A DNA stretch of 64,000 bases from an uncultured Marinobacter sp. (GCF_947259545.1 NZ_CAMYMK010000009.1:348777-412776); one strand, 5' to 3'; shown: positions 36,453 through 46,483, counted from the first letter of the stretch. Notes: generated by a model not told the origin, from the letters alone. Made by a program: numbers and translations.

Positions 36453-38319
36453 GCCGACCCACCTGGCTGTGATACCGGAATTTCAGGAATTTCTGCGCGT
36501 TGCTGACGACCTGAAACGCGTCTTTCAGATGGCTGCGTTCAAACGGTGACAGGTCTTCCGGGCGAACATTGTTGTCCGGCTCCCGCCCGGCTTCGATGGC
36601 CAGTGCCTGGTGGCGGATGCGGACGATGGAAATGAATTCCAGGGCGTCCCTCAGGTTGCCCACACCGTCTTCCGGAATCAGCTTGGTTTCGGCTATGGCT
36701 TTGAGTCGGTTGAAGGAGTTCTGGGCGCGGGACCCGCAGGCCAGGGCATGCACCCGGATCAGGTCTGACAAAGGAGCGGTGCCCCGACGTTTCAGGTTGA
36801 AGGTCTTGTTTTGCTTGCCGTCTTCCTCCATCACAAAGGTACGGAAGAAACCCAGAGGGGGCGTGCGGTTCAGCGCGTTGCGGGCCAGCATGGCGAGGAA
36901 ACGCTGGCTGTTGCTGGCCTTTTCCGCCACCAGGGTTTTTAGTTCTTCGGCGAATTCGGTGCGACCGTAAATACCGTCAAGATCAAAGAAGATATTGCTG
37001 TTCAGCAGGGCTTCCGCCTTGGGATTGTCGATCCAGTCGATAAAGTAGGACTTCCACACCTTCAGCGGCTGACGCCACTTCTCGTTGGTGGCCATGATGT
37101 CACCGGTGCAGTAGGTATAGCCACAGGCATCCAGCCCGTCGCTGACGAACTTCGCCAGCGCGAGGAAATAGGCGTCATGTTCTTTGGGATCAAAGCTGTC
37201 ATCCAGGATCATGGCGTTGTCCTGGTCGGTCACCACCAGTTGTTCATCCCGTGCCATCGAGCCCAGGGCCATGAAACAGTAGGGGACCGGTGGCGGGCCC
37301 AGCTTCTCTTCGCCAAGCTCCAGCAGACGCTGGGTGAAACTGCGTCCAATGCCGGCCATGGCGCTGCCAATCATATGGGAGTTGGCGTCTTCATTGACCA
37401 TGCGGACAAAGCTGTCACGGACATCGCGGCTGACCTTCTTCAGATCCTTGATGTTCTGCTGGTGATATATGTTGCTGACCAGGAACAGGCTGCTCTGGCT
37501 CTCATACTTGACGATGTCCGAGAGGGCGATGACACCCCGGACTTCATCGTCATCCATGACCGGAAGATGGTGCACATTGTTGTGAAGCATGGTGAGCATG
37601 GCTTCGAAGATAAAGCTTTGAGCGCGGGTGGTGATCAGGTTCCCGCTCATGATTTCGCTGATCGGCGTCTCCGAGGGTAACGCTTCGGTCACGGCGCGGG
37701 TGCGCAGGTCCCGGTCGGTGATGATGCCCTTGAGTTTGGGGCGGTCGTCTTCCTCGTCCATCAGCAGCAGTGCAGATACCCCCTGATCAGTCATGATGCG
37801 GGCGGCTTCCTGCAGACGCACAGTACAGGGTGCGGCCACCGGCTTTCGGGAGATCAGACGGGTGACCTTTGAGGTCATCAGTTCGTTTGACTTTTCCCGG
37901 CGGGAGAGGGCGGAACGGAGCCGGCTTCGGCCCTCAGTGTCCGCGAAATCGGCGAAGTTTTCGTCGTTGTCCCACAGGTACTTGAAAACAGTGTCAGGAA
38001 TCCGGTAGATCAGACAATCTTCGATCGCTGTCGCAGGGAAGCGTACGGTGTTATGCATCAGCAATCCGAACTGGCCAAAGAACTCCCCTTCACTCATCCG
38101 GCTGTACAGTTCACCAGATCGGCGATAGACCTCGACCGCGCCGCTGCGCACATAGAACAGCCAGTTATTGCGTTGACCAAACTCCAGGATGGGCGTGCCG
38201 GCACGGAAATAGGAGATCTCAATGCTTGAGACCACCTTATCAAGCATCTCCTCCGCCATTTCGTCGAACGGCGCATGCTGGGCCAGATGGTTGCGGATAT
38301 CGATAAGCTCTGCCTGCAT
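36442..38319 (-). CDS. cNMP-binding/CBS/DUF294 nucleotidyltransferase-like protein
   Basis: A 625-residue cytoplasmic signalling protein. A cyclic-nucleotide-binding domain lies at about 15-130 (LEFGQRNNWLFYVRSGAVEVYRR). A CBS pair follows at about 157-275 (LKGIITDRDLRTRAV; VRGVIALSDIV). A nucleotidyltransferase-like DUF294 domain contains GSMARDEQLVVTDQDNAMILDD near 353-375. The C-terminal DUF294 substrate-binding domain runs to the end. The G-S plus D-x-D pattern is like GlnD/KNTase-type transferases. It is paired with the exonuclease. The activity and ligand are unknown. Confidence 0.92.
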   Translation of the reverse strand: MQAELIDIRNHLAQHAPFDEMAEEMLDKVVSSIEISYFRAGTPILEFGQRNNWLFYVRSGAVEVYRRSGELYSRMSEGEFFGQFGLLMHNTVRFPATAIEDCLIYRIPDTVFKYLWDNDENFADFADTEGRSRLRSALSRREKSNELMTSKVTRLISRKPVAAPCTVRLQEAARIMTDQGVSALLLMDEEDDRPKLKGIITDRDLRTRAVTEALPSETPISEIMSGNLITTRAQSFIFEAMLTMLHNNVHHLPVMDDDEVRGVIALSDIVKYESQSSLFLVSNIYHQQNIKDLKKVSRDVRDSFVRMVNEDANSHMIGSAMAGIGRSFTQRLLELGEEKLGPPPVPYCFMALGSMARDEQLVVTDQDNAMILDDSFDPKEHDAYFLALAKFVSDGLDACGYTYCTGDIMATNEKWRQPLKVWKSYFIDWIDNPKAEALLNSNIFFDLDGIYGRTEFAEELKTLVAEKASNSQRFLAMLARNALNRTPPLGFFRTFVMEEDGKQNKTFNLKRRGTAPLSDLIRVHALACGSRAQNSFNRLKAIAETKLIPEDGVGNLRDALEFISIVRIRHQALAIEAGREPDNNVRPEDLSPFERSHLKDAFQVVSNAQKFLKFRYHSQVGRHAG

Positions 38320-38442
38320 GAAGTCTCCCTGAGCAGCGGTCGCGTTTGGCGTTCTCAGGAAGCAATATAGCAGTGAGGATGGGAGAGGGCCACGATAGCG
38401 GGGTGAGTACCGGGGCAGCCATTCCTGGCCGCCCCGGTGTAC

Positions 38443-41400
38443 TCAGTTCAGAGACTGAAAGATACTGCCGTTGCCGCAGGCATCGCCATTGGCGTAGTCA
38501 CTGTCCACCACGTTGTTGATCCAGTAATTGATCAGCTCAACGCCTTCCATGTGGGTGACACTGCGGGCAATGGGTGGCATGCGCCGCTGGGGATCGGTGC
38601 TGTCGGTGACCCGGCAGGAGACGATGGAACTGTCGGCGTCTCCCGGCACCACAATGTGCTGGCGACCGCAGGAACCGCCGCCGGTGGCGGTGGGCTTCTT
38701 GCAGATGCCGTAACCGGCGTCGACGTCACGGTAGTGGTCCAGGTAATAACCGGTGTTGGACGCGGCGCCACGGTCGTTATGGCAGTGCTGGCAGTTCACC
38801 TCCAGGTAGGCCCGCAGGCGCGCCTCCACATCGGCATCGGAACCGGCGGCTTCGCCACTGTCACCGGCCAGGTTCCAGTGGGGCAGGCGCTCGATGTTGG
38901 TGGCAATGCCACGACCATCGATCTGCAGGTCCGGTACATTGGTAAGAATGCCCTGATCCTGCCAGTACTTGAGCTGATTGACCCGGGGGAAGCCACCCTG
39001 ACCGCTGGCACCCATGAACGCAGATTCCGGCGCATAGGCGCGGTTCAGGTTGCGGGGTTTCGGGCCGATGGGGGCGCTGCCGGATTCCACGTCATTGTTG
39101 CTGTGGCAGGTGATGCACTGGTTGGCGTTGGGGATGGCGTAGTTGTCCGTGCTGCCCGCCATCAGCTCGCCGGTGATCTGGTCCTGATAATGCCAGCTAA
39201 CCGCACGGGTGCCGCCACCCATGGCCAGTTTTGCCACCGGTTGGCCTTCGCTGTCTTTCTCCCAGATATAAGCCGGACCATCCCAGAATGCCTTGCCACT
39301 CTCGCTGACCCGTTTGATCAGCAGGCGGGTTTCCACCAGTTCTTCCGTGCCCTTGCTCTCATCGGTAAAGGCAAAGGTCTTGGCGATCACCGTACCGGTA
39401 GGGAAGTGGATGGTGCCGTTGACGTTGCTGCCGCTCTGGCCATCCATGTAGACCGCTTTGGTGCCCGGTGGCACGAAGGCGACCCGGTATTTGGTGGCGT
39501 AGTCGGAGAACAGCTTGCTGTTGAGCACGAATGGCACACCACCATCATTCGGGGTGCTGCGGGGATCGTGGGGATCGGCAAACAGGTTGTACTGGTCCAG
39601 TGTCGGACAGTTCACATCCAGGGCATCCCGGTTGACGCTGCCGGGCTTGACGCGTTTGCTGCAGAGCCGGTTGATGTATTCCTCGCTGGGGGCCGGATCG
39701 ATGGTACCACTGGGTTCGAACGGCGGGATTGTCACCCGGGGCAGCGGCGGTAGTAGCTTGCCAAAGCGGGCCTGGCAGTCGTGAACCGACTTGTCGGTGT
39801 CGGCCACAGCGCCGTCCAGGCCTTCGAGTACCGATTGCAGACCTTCCAGAGTGAGAATGCTGGGGTCCTGCTCGGCCGCGGCCAGCACCAGTTCCAGGCC
39901 CTGGGTGCCGTGGAAATTCATGTAGGCCTGACTATCCGCTGCCAGATCGTTATCGTGGAAGCATGAGCCCCATTGAGGCAGCTTGCGCTCGCCATTGGCG
40001 TTGAACTTGTAGGCGTTGTAGTGGCACGACGGGTTCGGGTGCTCATTGGTGTGGATCGGTTTGCCATTCTCGTCCGCCGGCACCGGATCACCGTTGGCAT
40101 CCACCGGGTAGGGGCAGTCTGCATCCAGGTCATCCAGCAGACCGTCCCAGACGATGTGCGCGCCCTTGCCGGGATTGGTGACGTTCTTCAGACCGATCAG
40201 GGTGGGCAGTACCGTTTCCACCTGACCTTCCAGCAGCACCTTTTCATAGTTGGGCGGGGGCAGGTCGTACCCGGAGTTCTTCATCACGTTGTTGTGGATG
40301 TGAAGGCCTTCGGTGTACGGATCCAGTTTCTTGTCCGAGGTTTTGTCCTTGCCGTCGATCAGCTCGTAGCTGGTATAGATCACGGCGGCGGTGCTGTGGT
40401 CCTCGAAGGTGTTGTTGAAGACTTCAATGTTGTCGTAGCCCAGGGTGATGAAGCCAGTACCCCGGGGCACGGCGGACACCAGGCCACTGTGGGCAAAGTT
40501 GTAGGTGTTGTTGTTGCGGGCCGTGTTGTTGAGCATCACCGAGGTATCGCCGTACTGGGTGATGTTCTCCAGGTCGTAGATCAGGAAGCCGCCGGTGTTG
40601 CACTCGGCCAGGTTGCTGTCGTACTCCCCGCCCTGGACGTTCTCGATCTCGAAGCCCATGACGTTATAAACAGCACGGCTGTTGCGGATGATGGCGGTGT
40701 TGGTCTGGCCAACGTAAATGCCTGCATCGGACGCGCCCACGGATTCGGAGTTATCCACCAGGATGTTTTCCGACTCCACCGGGTAGATGCCGTAGCGTCC
40801 GCTGGCGGAGCTGGGGATGTAGTCCGGCGTGGGGTCGCCCTCGTTCAGTGGCGGATTGGTGCACTGCACGTGCAGCCGATCCGAATAGTTACTTGCGGTA
40901 ATCGGTTCACCACCGCCGGACCAGATGGCCCGCACGTTGAGCAGCGTACCCCATTTCACCCCCTTGAGTTTGAAAGCGTCCCCCGGTGAGTCGGCGATGG
41001 TCAGGTCCTGCACCGTAATTCCGCGCACGTTCAGCGCTTCCAGGCCGGTGACGTTATCGCTGTCGCGGAAGGAGAGCACTGTGCTGTCCTTGCCACACCC
41101 CTTGATCAGGACGTCTTCGGTGGCCTGAATCAGCAGGCCGTGGTTCAGTTCGATGAAGCCACAACCGAATTCCAGGGTGTCTCCCGGGCGCAGTTGGATC
41201 ATTGCGCTGATCATGTCGTGGGTGGCATCGGGCCCGGGCTCCACGAGGAAGGTGCGACCGTCGCTGAAACGGTCGATCGGATTGCCGGGGTTATTGGGCT
41301 TGTTGCTGGTGTCGCCGGCCACATCGCTGTTATTCCCGGCGCTGTCGTTGGTTGCCGACGTATCCGATGAGCTGTTGCCACCGAGGCAGCCGGAGAGCAG

Positions 41401-41475
41401 AACGGTGGCCGTCAGCACGGGGATAAGCCCCGCCTGACAGCGTTTTACGTTGTTTAAGAGTGTCTTGGCGTTCAT
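38443..41475 (-). CDS. Beta-helix/SO2930-type dihaem cytochrome c fusion lipoprotein
   Basis: A 1010-residue exported lipoprotein with lipobox LLSGC near residue 28, starting at ATG 41475. The N-terminal part is a right-handed parallel beta-helix (TVQDLTIADSPGDAFKLKG, DNSESVGASDAGIYVGQ and similar turns). The C-terminal part has two haem-binding CxxCH motifs (CITCHSN and CQHCHND), as in SO_2930-type cytochromes. These two families commonly occur as adjacent genes of unknown function and are fused here. The haem part implies periplasmic or surface electron transfer. It lies just downstream of another large lipoprotein. Confidence 0.86.
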   Translation of the reverse strand: MNAKTLLNNVKRCQAGLIPVLTATVLLSGCLGGNSSSDTSATNDSAGNNSDVAGDTSNKPNNPGNPIDRFSDGRTFLVEPGPDATHDMISAMIQLRPGDTLEFGCGFIELNHGLLIQATEDVLIKGCGKDSTVLSFRDSDNVTGLEALNVRGITVQDLTIADSPGDAFKLKGVKWGTLLNVRAIWSGGGEPITASNYSDRLHVQCTNPPLNEGDPTPDYIPSSASGRYGIYPVESENILVDNSESVGASDAGIYVGQTNTAIIRNSRAVYNVMGFEIENVQGGEYDSNLAECNTGGFLIYDLENITQYGDTSVMLNNTARNNNTYNFAHSGLVSAVPRGTGFITLGYDNIEVFNNTFEDHSTAAVIYTSYELIDGKDKTSDKKLDPYTEGLHIHNNVMKNSGYDLPPPNYEKVLLEGQVETVLPTLIGLKNVTNPGKGAHIVWDGLLDDLDADCPYPVDANGDPVPADENGKPIHTNEHPNPSCHYNAYKFNANGERKLPQWGSCFHDNDLAADSQAYMNFHGTQGLELVLAAAEQDPSILTLEGLQSVLEGLDGAVADTDKSVHDCQARFGKLLPPLPRVTIPPFEPSGTIDPAPSEEYINRLCSKRVKPGSVNRDALDVNCPTLDQYNLFADPHDPRSTPNDGGVPFVLNSKLFSDYATKYRVAFVPPGTKAVYMDGQSGSNVNGTIHFPTGTVIAKTFAFTDESKGTEELVETRLLIKRVSESGKAFWDGPAYIWEKDSEGQPVAKLAMGGGTRAVSWHYQDQITGELMAGSTDNYAIPNANQCITCHSNNDVESGSAPIGPKPRNLNRAYAPESAFMGASGQGGFPRVNQLKYWQDQGILTNVPDLQIDGRGIATNIERLPHWNLAGDSGEAAGSDADVEARLRAYLEVNCQHCHNDRGAASNTGYYLDHYRDVDAGYGICKKPTATGGGSCGRQHIVVPGDADSSIVSCRVTDSTDPQRRMPPIARSVTHMEGVELINYWINNVVDSDYANGDACGNGSIFQSLN

Positions 41476-41491
41476 GACGTTGTCCTTGTTT

Positions 41492-43963
41492 TTATAGTGG
41501 TGCGCTTTCAATCCGTTCCCACATCCGCAGGTAGGCTTCGGCGGAGGTGAAAAGCTGATTGATGGCATCGTCAATCTGTTCAGGATCGGCATCGCTGTTG
41601 CGGATCATGTCTTCGATCTGGTCCGGGTACAGGCCGTAATGGGCGACACCGCGGCCGTCGTAAAGGCTGAATTCCCGGTCGCCGGTGCGCTGCACATCGA
41701 AGCGGACCCGACCGTCAATGGAGGTGAACGGGTAGAGGCCTTCTTCGTCCTCAGCAGTGCCGGGATTGGACGCCAGCTGTGCAATGCCGTTGACGTCCGA
41801 GGCGAAGCCGGCGCCGCCGAAGGGGCCCACCTTGAGGTCTTCGCGACGCGGGCGGTTGCCATCCCGGATCAGTTTGCGCACCCAGTCTTCACGGGTGCCG
41901 CCGAAGGACGCGGTAATGCCGCCCTGGGCCGCGATACGATCCCGCAGGGCTTCGGTGCCGCCCCAGCCGCCATGGCTGTTGATCACCGGGTAATCCAGTG
42001 GCCGGGTAATCTCCAGAATTCGGGCGGCGGCCTTGCGGCTGATGTGGTCGGTTTCGATCATCATCTTGCGTCGCACCAGCTCCTGGATCAGGAAGTCCCC
42101 CAGATCGCTCAGGCCGCGACGGTTACAGAGCTGGTCGGTGCCCCGGCGGGGGTCGAGTGCCGCCATTTCCTCCGGGGTCTCCGGGAAACGCTCCCCGAGG
42201 TAGTCCATCTGGTACAGCAACTGATCGAACAGGCCAAAAGGCTGCAGGTCGGCGTTCTGGTCTGGTTCACCCCCGGTGTATTCAACGCTTTCGGGGCATT
42301 CCTCGAACTCCACCGGGTGGCCGGTTTCCAGCAGGTTGCCGCCATAGAGAATGGGGCCGATGCCAATGCCGGTAGACAGGTCTGGCAGGTGGCCGCCAAA
42401 GGCGTTGTCGAACTTGTGAACCGGGAAGATGTTGCGAACCCCGAGCTGGTAGAACTGATCCAGCCGTTCCACGATCTCTTCCCGGGTGCATTCCGCCACC
42501 CCCAGGAACTCACCGCACTTGAAGACCTTGGACATCTCAATGCCCAGCACCACGGCAAGCTTGCCATCATCGATCACCTCGCGGGCCTGGGCCGGGCTGG
42601 TGACGATCTGGAACCAGCCTTCCCCCGGGCCGCCGTGCTGGGCATCAATGTAGTCCTGCATCTCGTACATGCGCTGGATCTGCAGCAGGATGGATTCCAT
42701 GGGGTCGCAGTCGTTCTCTTTCTGCGGGTTGATGCGGCAGAGGATTTCGTTGTGCACCAGATGATTGACCAGGATTTTCATCCCCGCCAGGTGCGCCCGT
42801 TCCATCCAGCGGTAGTAACTCTGGTGATGCTGCAGGGAGTTGTAGCGGGGCCAGTCATTGAACGTGGGCCAGCCCTGGGTGTCGTGGGTGCCGATACCGC
42901 TGGTGGCCAGCTCGACAAAGCCGGTAGCGCCCCAGGGGCCGTGGACGGCCTCGCAGTCATGGAGTGCGTGGGTCACACCAAAGCGGTGGAAGGGGGCGCC
43001 GTAATTGACCCGGCCTCCGATGAACTCGTAGGCGGAGATATGGGAGTGGGCGTCGACAAAGCCGAAGACGTCGTCTTTATCGATGCCTTTCACGTTGCGG
43101 AAACGGTCCACCTCTTTCAGATAGGTGGCCGGGCCTTTCGAGTCGACGACCTCCGCATTCAGTTCCGCTTCCGGATAGTGGTCACAGCCCTCGGCCTCAC
43201 GCAGGGCAAAGGCGCCGGATTCGTCAATGACAGAGGGCGACACAAGAGCCAGGCCATCGTCCGTGGCGGCCAGCATCAGGCCAGTGACGTCAGAAGCCAG
43301 GGTATAGCGCTGTTCATTGCCCTGGCGTTGCAGTTGCCATACCGCCAGATCACTGGGTGAACTCACCATGGCAAGCGAGGGACTGACGGTGGTGTCACCC
43401 AACTGATCACCGGTGAACTCAATACTCTCACCGATCGAACGCAGCGCATCTCCCAGCGGAGCCACTGGGTCCAGAATCAGGTTGGTGGTATCCCCGAGGC
43501 CGGCAACCAGGTAGGAGATCTCGCCAATGAAATTACCGGCGTCATCCAGGAATTCGCCGGCGGGGTCGCTGATGCCAAGCAGCTCAAACAGACCAACTTC
43601 CCCGGTGTTGCGTTGATAACCCGACATCATCAGGTAGGCCCCGAGACGGGTGGGGCGCATCCGGAATGCAGTGGCCTGACCGGCATCGCGGGTCGTGGAG
43701 TATTGGCCCGATTGCGGGTCGGCGCTCAGATAATTGCCTTCGGCTTCCAGGGTGTAACAGCCATTGGCGAAGCTGAAACGGTCAATCGCGGCCGGTTCCC
43801 TGAAGGTCTGTGTGTCCGAGGAAATGACAGGATCGTTGGGGGGTGTTGATGGTCCCTGTTGCGGGCTGCCTTCGTTGCCTTCTTCGGAGCCGCCGCACCC
43901 GGTGATCAGCAACGCACCAGCCAATGCCCACGCTGTTCGCATGGGTCGTTTCTTATACTTCAT
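41492..43963 (-). CDS. Large lipoprotein with membrane-dipeptidase (M19)/amidohydrolase-like domain
   Basis: An 823-residue lipoprotein with lipobox LLITGC (about residues 16-21). The start ATG 43963 follows GAGAGG; 43 upstream codons are also open but lack a site. After an Asn/Pro/Ser-rich linker there is a beta-trefoil-like segment (NGCYTLEAEGNYLSADPQSG). The catalytic-type domain follows: FVDAHSHISAYEF, HLVHNEILCR, IETDHISRKAAARILE and VINSHGGWGG, resembling the metal-binding His/Asp pattern of renal-dipeptidase-like amidohydrolases. It precedes the beta-helix cytochrome gene by 16 bp and is probably cotranscribed. Substrate unknown. Confidence 0.82.
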   Translation of the reverse strand: MKYKKRPMRTAWALAGALLITGCGGSEEGNEGSPQQGPSTPPNDPVISSDTQTFREPAAIDRFSFANGCYTLEAEGNYLSADPQSGQYSTTRDAGQATAFRMRPTRLGAYLMMSGYQRNTGEVGLFELLGISDPAGEFLDDAGNFIGEISYLVAGLGDTTNLILDPVAPLGDALRSIGESIEFTGDQLGDTTVSPSLAMVSSPSDLAVWQLQRQGNEQRYTLASDVTGLMLAATDDGLALVSPSVIDESGAFALREAEGCDHYPEAELNAEVVDSKGPATYLKEVDRFRNVKGIDKDDVFGFVDAHSHISAYEFIGGRVNYGAPFHRFGVTHALHDCEAVHGPWGATGFVELATSGIGTHDTQGWPTFNDWPRYNSLQHHQSYYRWMERAHLAGMKILVNHLVHNEILCRINPQKENDCDPMESILLQIQRMYEMQDYIDAQHGGPGEGWFQIVTSPAQAREVIDDGKLAVVLGIEMSKVFKCGEFLGVAECTREEIVERLDQFYQLGVRNIFPVHKFDNAFGGHLPDLSTGIGIGPILYGGNLLETGHPVEFEECPESVEYTGGEPDQNADLQPFGLFDQLLYQMDYLGERFPETPEEMAALDPRRGTDQLCNRRGLSDLGDFLIQELVRRKMMIETDHISRKAAARILEITRPLDYPVINSHGGWGGTEALRDRIAAQGGITASFGGTREDWVRKLIRDGNRPRREDLKVGPFGGAGFASDVNGIAQLASNPGTAEDEEGLYPFTSIDGRVRFDVQRTGDREFSLYDGRGVAHYGLYPDQIEDMIRNSDADPEQIDDAINQLFTSAEAYLRMWERIESAPL

Positions 43964-44102
43964 GTGAACCTCTCGTTCGTCGTCATTACCGGCTTGCCCG
44001 GCAATTCGTTTTTTTATTGTTGAGGCATTTCGATTATTGTTGTGATTGCCCGGAAAGACCCTGCTCCGGGGTAACGTGACAGTTTGTAGCATATTAGATA
44101 AA

Positions 44103-44118
44103 TGTGATCTGCATCACA
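44103..44118. promoter_or_regulatory. Candidate CRP/Vfr binding site
   Basis: TGTGATCTGCATCACA matches the TGTGA-N6-TCACA consensus perfectly, with AAA-type flanks. It lies between divergent genes: centred about 50 bp before cobU and about 147 bp before the M19-like lipoprotein gene. The spacing could serve either. Confidence 0.6.
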
Positions 44119-44160
44119 TTGGGCCATTTTTGATCACCGATTGATCCCGAAGGAGCATTC

Positions 44161-44685
44161 ATGGGTGTATCGCGAACTCTCGTTATGGGGGGTATCCGCT
44201 CAGGGAAAACGGCATTGGCAGAACAGCTGGCCACTGAATCCGGTGGTGCGGTGGTCTACGTAGCCACGGCCACGGTGGGGGATGAGGAAATGGCACAGCG
44301 GGTAAAACGGCATGTCGATAGCCGGCCGGATCACTGGGGATTAGCGGAGGCACCGCTCCGGCTTGCCAGTGTCCTGGAAACCTATAGAGACGAGACCTCG
44401 CCGCCGTTCCTGTTGGTCGATTGCATGAGCCTGTGGATCAGTAACCTTTTGTTTGCCGGGGAGGAGACCTTCGCTCATGAACGTGAGGCGTTTCTGGCGG
44501 CGTTGCGAAGCTATCCTGGCAGTGTCGCCGTTGTCAGCAACGAAGTAGGTCTGGGTACCATTGGCATGGACCCGCTGACCCGTCGGTTCTGCGATGAGCT
44601 CGGCTGGTTGAATCAGGACATCGCGGCCACCTGTGACCGGGTGGTGATGAGTGTTGCGGGGTTGCCGCTTTGGCTCAAGGAGTGA
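44161..44685 (+). CDS. cobU: Adenosylcobinamide kinase/adenosylcobinamide-phosphate guanylyltransferase
   Basis: A 174-residue bifunctional enzyme of late cobalamin synthesis. It phosphorylates adenosylcobinamide and transfers GMP to make AdoCbi-GDP. The P-loop GGIRSGKT is at about 10-17. The guanylylation site region is RVKRHVDSRPDHW (His), and LLVDCMSLWISNLL follows. The start is set by GAAGGAG. It is convergent with the phosphatase gene, with a 6-bp gap. A perfect CRP-type site lies upstream. Confidence 0.94.
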   Translation: MGVSRTLVMGGIRSGKTALAEQLATESGGAVVYVATATVGDEEMAQRVKRHVDSRPDHWGLAEAPLRLASVLETYRDETSPPFLLVDCMSLWISNLLFAGEETFAHEREAFLAALRSYPGSVAVVSNEVGLGTIGMDPLTRRFCDELGWLNQDIAATCDRVVMSVAGLPLWLKE

Positions 44686-44691
44686 GGGCGC

Positions 44692-45300
44692 TCAGGCGCC
44701 ATGACTCAGCAAGGAGCTGAAAACACCGTGCTCGGACTGGTCAATGCGCAGCCGGCTGCGACAGGCATAGGGAACCGCCATGGCTGAGAAACTCCGGTTC
44801 AGCGGAATGCCCATCACCTCGGCCAGTATCATGCGGATCACGCCACCGTGGCATACCACCAGAACGCGCTGCCCCGCGGCTTCACGACACCAGTGATGCC
44901 AGCCGTCCCGCACCCTGGCGTGAAACTCACTCATACTTTCACCGCCGGGTGGTGGATGGGCGACAGGGTCGTTCCAGAACCGGGTCAGTGCCTCCGGGGC
45001 GTCAGCCAGAATGGCGTCGGCTGTCATACCCTCCCAGTCACCGAAACTGATTTCCCGCAAGCGTTCGTCATGCTCCAGCGGAAGCTGCCGGTCGGTTGCA
45101 AGCTGTTCGGCAAACCGTCGGCAGCGCAGCAACGGCGAGGTAACCACCAGATCCCACTCATCTTTATTGGAAATGGCGGCCTGCATCTGCTGCCATCCCA
45201 AAGCACTGAGCGGGTCATCCTGGCTGCCCCGGAACATCGGGCCACCGGCGGGTTCGCCGTGGCGGATCAGATCAATGGTTGTGGTGCTGTTATTCATCAT
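44692..45300 (-). CDS. Histidine phosphatase family protein, probable alpha-ribazole phosphatase
   Basis: A 202-residue phosphoglycerate-mutase-fold phosphatase with LIRHGEPAGG (RHG, residues 13-15), GDWEGMT and VVCHGGVIRMI. The cobalamin neighbours make dephosphorylation of alpha-ribazole-5'-phosphate (CobC in the enteric naming) the likely role. Two Met codons begin the frame; the AAGGA site suits the second (45297) slightly better. It starts 6 bp after cobT and is cotranscribed with it. Confidence 0.85.
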   Translation of the reverse strand: MMNNSTTTIDLIRHGEPAGGPMFRGSQDDPLSALGWQQMQAAISNKDEWDLVVTSPLLRCRRFAEQLATDRQLPLEHDERLREISFGDWEGMTADAILADAPEALTRFWNDPVAHPPPGGESMSEFHARVRDGWHHWCREAAGQRVLVVCHGGVIRMILAEVMGIPLNRSFSAMAVPYACRSRLRIDQSEHGVFSSLLSHGA

Positions 45301-45306
45301 GGTCCT

Positions 45307-46371
45307 TCAGGACGTAGTGTCCTTATTGCTGACACCGGCATCGGTAAAACTGGCCATGTTGTTGTGCAGGGCACAGGCCGCTCGCAGCAGGGGAACCGCC
45401 ACCGCCGCGCCGCTGCCTTCGCCCAGTCGCATACCGAGATCCAGCAGGGGCTTTGCGTCCAGAGCCTCCAGCACCCTGGCATGCCCGGGCTCCGCCGAAC
45501 GGTGGGCGAACAGCAGCCAATCCCGCAGCGCTGGTTGTTGGTGCACGCCTAACAGCGCGGCGACCGAGACGATATAACCATCCACCAGCACCGGAATACC
45601 CCGCGCTGCACAGCCCAGGATTGCACCGGTCAGCGCGGCAATTTCAAAGCCGCCAAGAGAAGCCAGGACCGTCAAAGGATCGGTGCTGTCACCGTGTCGT
45701 TCCAGTGCCCTTGCCACCACCTGACTTTTACGGGAAATCCCTGCTTTGTCCAGCCCCGTGCCGGGACCGACCAGCTGCTCCGGTGACTGATTTAGCAATG
45801 CACAGGCCAGGGCCGCAGCACTGGTGGTGTTGCCAATACCCATGTCGCCGCCGATAAATAACCGACATCCGGCGTCAGCAGCACGTTCTGCCGCCGCGTC
45901 GCCACTGGCAAGCGCTGCGCACACCTGGTCTTCGGTCATCGCGTTGTTCACTGCCAGATTGGCCGTCGCCGGTGCGATTTGTTCATCACGAACGCCGGGT
46001 AACACCGTTACCTCGCCGACAGTGCCCAGGTTCACCACCTCCAGCGACGCATTCAGCTGTTTTGCCAGCACGCTGATGGCCGCGCCACCTGTAGCGAAGT
46101 TGGCGATCATCTGTGCCGTTACTTCCTGTGGAAACGCGGATACGCCTTCTTCGCATACACCGTGGTCGCCGGCGAACACGGTGATCCGCACCGGGTCCAC
46201 CCTTGGCTGTTCGCACTTTTCTAAACCAGCCAGCTGGATGGCCAGTTGTTCCAGTTGTCCCAGAGAACCCGGTGGTTTAGTCAGAACCTGCTGGCGTTCT
46301 GTAGCTTGTCGGGCAATGAGTACATCTGGTTTTGGCGGTTGTTGTGTCCAACTTCTGGGCAGGTAAGGCAT
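45307..46371 (-). CDS. cobT: Nicotinate-nucleotide-dimethylbenzimidazole phosphoribosyltransferase
   Basis: A 354-residue CobT. It activates the lower ligand base (DMB) with NaMN to give alpha-ribazole phosphate. Family segments are [62 protein letters not shown] and [15 protein letters not shown] containing the catalytic Glu. It is divergent from cbiB with repeat A2 in the gap, and is followed by the phosphatase gene. No cobS gene lies between cobT, the phosphatase and cobU. Confidence 0.95.
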   Translation of the reverse strand: MPYLPRSWTQQPPKPDVLIARQATERQQVLTKPPGSLGQLEQLAIQLAGLEKCEQPRVDPVRITVFAGDHGVCEEGVSAFPQEVTAQMIANFATGGAAISVLAKQLNASLEVVNLGTVGEVTVLPGVRDEQIAPATANLAVNNAMTEDQVCAALASGDAAAERAADAGCRLFIGGDMGIGNTTSAAALACALLNQSPEQLVGPGTGLDKAGISRKSQVVARALERHGDSTDPLTVLASLGGFEIAALTGAILGCAARGIPVLVDGYIVSVAALLGVHQQPALRDWLLFAHRSAEPGHARVLEALDAKPLLDLGMRLGEGSGAAVAVPLLRAACALHNNMASFTDAGVSNKDTTS

Positions 46372-46483
46372 GAATGAGTCCTGGCCGGGGAAAACAACAA
46401 ATGGTCTACCCGGTCCGAAAAGGTGTCAAGGCCGACGGTGACTCGGTTAAACTCCTGCCTGATCACGAACGCCCATAGTCCGG

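Noticed and set aside
41639..43360. Plus-strand open frame of 573 codons
   Set aside because: It is antisense to the M19-like lipoprotein gene, which has a lipobox, a ribosome site and family motifs.
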